Positions 6,604-9,872 of a stretch of 9,872 nt of DNA are shown here, one piece after another. The translations under genes were made by a program, and so were the position numbers. The stretch covers positions 1 through 9,872 of the forward strand of contig CAZYEI010000045.1 of assembly GCA_964646425.1 (NCBI GenBank), in the 5' to 3' direction. Source of the stretch: CAZYEI01 sp964646425 (GTDB lineage Bacteria > Bacillota_I > Bacilli_A > RFN20 > JAISJY01). Within the stretch, counting starts at the first letter, position 1. Each line of letters begins with the position of its first letter. The notes beneath the pieces were generated by a model. The model searched no databases, was not told where the DNA came from, and saw only the letters and a list, made by a program, of their open reading frames with translations.

Positions 6604-9495
6604 TTATTTGTATAGTACAACCATTGATTGAGCAGGAATAGTAATTGTATTTGTTACTTGTTGTCCGTTCATTCCATAATAGTTATAGTTCATCATTCCA
6701 AGTTTATAACCATTACCAACACCTAATGAAAATTTATTTTTAGAAGAGTTGTAAATAACTAATGCTTCATTCCATTGACCATCAATTGCAGTAGAATTCT
6801 TAGCAGTATATGTAATAACAGAGCCATTGTTTAATACAGAAGTCTTATTAATTACACCGCCAATAGTTTTTGTGTGGAATATTTGTTGTTCCTTTCGCAT
6901 TTTAATCATATTTTTATATGCAGTAACTGTTTCTTCTTCTTTAGCTATCGCATCCCATTTTAAATTTGAAATTGCATCAGAACCATTGTAAGAGTTTCTA
7001 TTAAATGATTTAAAACCATTAGAAACTATTTCATTTGAAGTATCAGCTGTAGTTACTTCTTTTGTACGTAACCATTCTGAGCCTGCTTGCATAAACGCTG
7101 TACCTTGAGAAGTAAAGACAATTCCATAAGCTAATAAATCCATATTAATTATTTCATCTCTAGAAGCTCTAGCATTAGTCATTTGTAATTTATCAAATAA
7201 AGTTAGATTATCGTGAGCTTCAACATAATTTATTGAATTTCCAGCGTATTTAGTTGAGTAATTCATTGCAATACTACTTGAAACATCATTAGCCTTTGAA
7301 GTGTTTCCAGCAACCCATCCTTTAGTATAGTCGCCATCCCAGCCACCTCTAATAGCGTCACGAATCTTATCGTTAAAAGCACCGATATTTTTCATTTTAT
7401 CTACATTACCTTGAGTTGCCATATTGCCAATATTAGAACCACCATACATTGACCAACCTTCACCGTAAATAAGAGCAGTAGCATTAGGATTATTTTCTTT
7501 AATAACCTTATTAACAGCATCTGAAATAGCATTCATTGTTTCAACATCGTGTAATCCCATTAAATCGAAACGGAAACCTGCTAATTTATATTCTTTTGCC
7601 CAATAAACACACATATCAACCATGTATTTTCGATACATTGTTCTTTCACTTGCAGTATCTGCACCAGCACCAGAATCATTTCTGCCTCTGAAATAATAAC
7701 CAGGAACTGTTTTTTCTAAGCAACTTGTACCTTGAGCTGGCATATGATTAAATACAACATCCATAATAACGCCAATGCCGGCATTATTATAAGCTTGTGT
7801 AACTTGCTTTAACTCAATAACTCTTGTATATGCATCGTATGGATCACTAGAATAAGAACCTTCAGGAGCACCATAATTTTGAGGATCATATCCCCAGTTG
7901 AAGCAACCTTTATAATCACGATTTTGATATTCTTCATCATTTAACATAGCAACTTCATCAACTGATTCAAAATCATAAATAGGTTGAAGTTGAATATAAT
8001 TAATTCCTAATCCGTCTTCTTCGTCAGTTAAATAATCAAATCCAGTTTTATAAGTTTTACCATTTCTTGTATATGTAGTTCCTTTTTCAATCATGCCAAG
8101 ATATTTACCACGATTTTCATCACTACCATTCCAAGTAGGATCATTAGAAAAATCTCTTACATGAGTTTCATAAATAATTGCATCATTTGAAGCAGTTGTA
8201 TCAGGAACAGTTACTTCATCATATCCTGTAGGATTAGTATATAATGATAAATCAGTTATTAATGCACGTTGACCATTAATACCAACAGCTTTTGCATATG
8301 GATCAACAACATCTTCAAATCTTTGTTTACCGAATTGTGTTGTATATGTGTAGTAATGGTTAATATATCTTCCTTGCAGACTATAAGACCAAACACCTTT
8401 TTCTCCTCTTTCCATATTAATAGTATCAAGCATAGCACTTTCATAGCCATCTGAATAAATATTAACACTGACTTTCGTAGCAGTAGGAGCCCATAATTTA
8501 AATGTTGTTTGCATACTTGTATAAAAACAACCTAATTCTTCATTAGTTGTATATGTATTAATAAATTTAATAGTATCATAGATATTACTATAATCAAGAG
8601 ATCTTGAACCGGAACCCTCAATTGAAACAGTAACGCCTTGTTCTAAATAAGCTAAATCAAATTCACTAGCTAAGTCTAATTCGATTTTTAAATTATCAAC
8701 AGAGCGTCTTGTACCTGAAATAGTTAATTCAGTATTACCTACACTAACTTTAATTGGAAGAGCAGGATCTATAGCTTTAAAAGCATTTATAGTTATACCT
8801 TTATAATCCCTATCTAATTTTGCACTTTCAATTAAGTTTTCTTGTAAATCATCTAAACTATAGAAAATGTCTCCACCTTCCATTAAGAATACGTGACAAT
8901 TTCCATCCTCAAACTTTTCGGTTAAATCAACAAACCTATCAACTTCTGATTCTTTGTTTCCAGAGTGATCTCTAAAAATCAAACCAAGTTGAGTTGCTTC
9001 AGAGTTAAATGAAGTAGTATTTCTAGATAGATTATCCCAGTTTGTATAAGCGTTGACAATAGGCTCGTTTGTACTGAAAGATACAGTTGCCCATTTCTTT
9101 CCATCAATTAAATCGATTTGTTGGAAATAGAATCTAACACCAGAAGTCGCAACTGGCTTTTTCCCCCAAATCCAAGCTTCCCAATCCGAATAATTTTCAT
9201 CATATCTGTAAAAGTGAACAAATACATTTGGATTATCAGCTTTTGGATAAGCAAGTGAACTATCTAAAATTTCTGAAGTATCACCAGTATATGGAACAAT
9301 TCCTTTTTGAGATGTCGTAGGCGTACTAGATGAAGTAGACCCATTTGAAATTATTGAACTAGTACTAGAATTGTTGCTAATAGAGCCACTAGCGGTGCTA
9401 TTATTTTGATTTCCTGATGTACTATTCGAATTGTTTGTGCAAGCAACAATTGATAATAACATCAAAGAAATTAACAAATAATTTCTTGTTTTCAT
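6604..9495 (-). CDS. pulA: Type I pullulanase lipoprotein (GH13) with CBM41 and CBM48
   Basis: This 963-aa enzyme should hydrolyse alpha-1,6 branch points of pullulan and amylopectin at the cell surface. The lipobox is Ile16-Val-Ala-Cys19, followed by a Ser/Asn/Thr-rich tether to about residue 63. CBM41 spans about 89-215 (Trp105, Trp108, Trp110). A pullulanase N2-like region (225-320) and a CBM48 (325-415, with FKLWAPTA) precede the catalytic barrel. FNWGYDP (532-538) is the type I pullulanase signature YNWGYDP with Tyr replaced by Phe. Motifs are intact: DVVFNH (579-584), GFRFDLMGLHD with nucleophile Asp644, IYGEGW with acid/base Glu679, and VEAHDN with Asp762. An all-beta C-terminal domain ends the protein. 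It is first in the operon, and a strong AAGGAGG (complement of 9501-9507) lies five bases from the ATG. Gene order suggests debranching is coupled to the downstream binding lipoprotein and amylase. Confidence 0.95.
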   Translation of the reverse strand: MKTRNYLLISLMLLSIVACTNNSNSTSGNQNNSTASGSISNNSSTSSIISNGSTSSSTPTTSQKGIVPYTGDTSEILDSSLAYPKADNPNVFVHFYRYDENYSDWEAWIWGKKPVATSGVRFYFQQIDLIDGKKWATVSFSTNEPIVNAYTNWDNLSRNTTSFNSEATQLGLIFRDHSGNKESEVDRFVDLTEKFEDGNCHVFLMEGGDIFYSLDDLQENLIESAKLDRDYKGITINAFKAIDPALPIKVSVGNTELTISGTRRSVDNLKIELDLASEFDLAYLEQGVTVSIEGSGSRSLDYSNIYDTIKFINTYTTNEELGCFYTSMQTTFKLWAPTATKVSVNIYSDGYESAMLDTINMERGEKGVWSYSLQGRYINHYYTYTTQFGKQRFEDVVDPYAKAVGINGQRALITDLSLYTNPTGYDEVTVPDTTASNDAIIYETHVRDFSNDPTWNGSDENRGKYLGMIEKGTTYTRNGKTYKTGFDYLTDEEDGLGINYIQLQPIYDFESVDEVAMLNDEEYQNRDYKGCFNWGYDPQNYGAPEGSYSSDPYDAYTRVIELKQVTQAYNNAGIGVIMDVVFNHMPAQGTSCLEKTVPGYYFRGRNDSGAGADTASERTMYRKYMVDMCVYWAKEYKLAGFRFDLMGLHDVETMNAISDAVNKVIKENNPNATALIYGEGWSMYGGSNIGNMATQGNVDKMKNIGAFNDKIRDAIRGGWDGDYTKGWVAGNTSKANDVSSSIAMNYSTKYAGNSINYVEAHDNLTLFDKLQMTNARASRDEIINMDLLAYGIVFTSQGTAFMQAGSEWLRTKEVTTADTSNEIVSNGFKSFNRNSYNGSDAISNLKWDAIAKEEETVTAYKNMIKMRKEQQIFHTKTIGGVINKTSVLNNGSVITYTAKNSTAIDGQWNEALVIYNSSKNKFSLGVGNGYKLGMMNYNYYGMNGQQVTNTITIPAQSMVVLYK

Positions 9496-9523
9496 AAAAT
9501 CCTCCTTATTAATAATCTTGAAT

Positions 9524-9532
9524 ATTATAGCA
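9524..9532 (-). promoter_or_regulatory. Candidate extended -10 promoter for the pullulanase operon
   Basis: On the minus strand this reads TGCTATAAT, an exact extended -10. The predicted start near 9517 leaves a leader of only about 22 nt containing the AAGGAGG site. No good -35 is seen 16-18 nt upstream (TAGCGA at best), so the extended -10 or an activator would have to compensate. Confidence 0.5.
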
Positions 9533-9612
9533 TAATGAAAGGGCTATCGCTACCTTAAAAGTCCTATTAAAAAAAGAAATTGATTTCCTTGTTTTTACTG
9601 AAGTTAGAAGTA

Positions 9613-9641
9613 TTGACACCCCTACATTTTGTGCTTATAAT
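9613..9641 (+). promoter_or_regulatory. Full-consensus sigma-A promoter of the divergent secreted-protein gene
   Basis: TTGACA (9613-9618) and TATAAT (9636-9641) are both perfect and separated by the ideal 17 nt. The predicted start is about 9648, giving a leader of roughly 120 nt. Such a strong promoter normally needs a repressor, which fits the inverted repeat at 9640-9659 and the cre-like site at 9680-9693. Confidence 0.9.
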
Positions 9642-9659
9642 AGAATAGAAATATTCTAT
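9640..9659. promoter_or_regulatory. Inverted repeat across the predicted start site, candidate operator
   Basis: ATAGAATA and TATTCTAT form an exact 8-bp inverted repeat around GAAA. It begins inside the -10 hexamer and spans the predicted transcription start, a position where a bound repressor would block RNA polymerase. It could also form a small hairpin near the 5' end of the transcript. Confidence 0.45.
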
Positions 9660-9679
9660 ATTTGTATTTTATTATGCTT

Positions 9680-9693
9680 GGTAAACGCTTACA
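9680..9693. promoter_or_regulatory. Putative cre / LacI-family operator
   Basis: GGTAAACGCTTACA matches the CcpA cre consensus TGWAANCGNTNWCA at 13 of 14 positions; only the first base differs. It lies about 30-45 nt downstream of the predicted start of the divergent gene, where CcpA or a related LacI-family regulator such as MalR would act as a roadblock. This fits carbon-source control of a polysaccharide locus. For the minus-strand operon it is about 160 nt upstream of the predicted start. Confidence 0.65.
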
Positions 9694-9770
9694 TTCCCCG
9701 AAAAAGCGATACTATTAATGAAATTATACAAATTATTGGATGCTTCAAATAATATATAGGAGGAAAAAAT

Positions 9771-9872
9771 ATGAATTTATTTAGAAAGGCAATGTTAGCT
9801 GTTACGACAATGCTTCTTGCTCTTGTCGCAATTGTTATTCCTGCTAATAAAGCTACCAATGTAGAGGCTGCT
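9771..9872 (+). CDS. Secreted protein, N-terminal fragment (cut by window end)
   Basis: Only the first 34 codons are visible. They encode a Sec signal peptide: a positive start (Asn-Leu-Phe-Arg-Lys), a hydrophobic core of about 17 residues, and a probable signal peptidase I site after Val-Glu-Ala near residue 33. There is no lipobox, unlike the four lipoproteins in this window, so the mature protein is released or held by a domain beyond the edge. AGGAGG (9758-9763) lies seven bases before ATG, an ideal spacing. The promoter, cre-like site and divergent position next to the pullulanase operon suggest an extracellular glycan-related product, perhaps a large starch-active enzyme, but the function cannot be read from this fragment. 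Confidence 0.85.
   Translation, partial: MNLFRKAMLAVTTMLLALVAIVIPANKATNVEAA

Noticed and set aside
794..9495. Mollicute-type genetic code (TGA read as Trp)
   Set aside because: Conserved Trp positions checked in the starch-binding motifs are TGG, and all five complete genes end cleanly at TAA. Nothing requires recoding.
9545..9711. TATCGCT (9545-9551) and AGCGATA (9705-9711) as paired sites flanking the divergent promoters
   Set aside because: Seven-base matches are expected by chance at this distance, and neither is part of a longer dyad.
9642..9770. Riboswitch in the ~120-nt leader of the secreted-protein gene
   Set aside because: No known aptamer core or terminator/antiterminator pair was recognised; the protein-binding sites explain the visible structure better.

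Overview
This is a strongly AT-rich window with low-GC Gram-positive features. Shine-Dalgarno sites are strong (AAGGAG, AGGAGG), stop codons are TAA, tryptophan is encoded by TGG, and four exported proteins have lipoprotein signal peptides followed by Ser/Asn/Thr-rich tethers. This suggests a Bacillota/Bacilli-type gut bacterium, possibly one of the AT-rich uncultured Bacilli or mollicute relatives. The lineage is inferred; there is no rRNA or other marker gene to fix it.

Layout. Positions 1-276 form a non-coding leader with a perfect 26-bp palindrome and candidate promoters. A short DtxR/MntR-type metal-dependent regulator follows at 277-642 (+). Next is a 481-aa lipoprotein at 794-2239 (+) with three copies of an unassigned ~95-aa module and a C-terminal CBM26 starch-binding module. 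A bidirectional rho-independent terminator (2273-2311) separates it from a convergent three-gene operon on the minus strand. In transcription order the operon is: type I pullulanase lipoprotein (9495-6604), a non-catalytic multi-domain starch-binding lipoprotein (6587-4974), and a GH13 alpha-amylase lipoprotein (4962-2314). The gaps between them are only 16 and 11 nt. At the right edge, a divergent plus-strand gene with a Sec signal peptide starts at 9771 and runs out of the window. It has a full-consensus sigma-A promoter, an inverted repeat across the predicted start site and a CcpA-type cre match.

How it fits together. The catalytic residues of both GH13 enzymes are intact. Pullulanase should cut alpha-1,6 branches and the amylase alpha-1,4 bonds. 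Both carry CBM41 modules, and the two non-catalytic lipoproteins carry CBM26. All four are predicted to be tethered to the outer face of the membrane, so the window reads as a cell-surface alpha-glucan capture and cleavage system, a Gram-positive functional counterpart of a Sus locus. No transporter or intracellular maltodextrin enzyme lies within the window. The metal regulator shows no evident functional link to the starch genes.

The most promising novelty is the repeated module (three copies in one lipoprotein, one in the other, always directly before CBM26), a candidate undescribed carbohydrate-binding domain. Also of interest are two long inverted stretches of near-identical CBM26 DNA flanking the amylase gene, and unusual symmetric elements at the regulator and divergent promoters.
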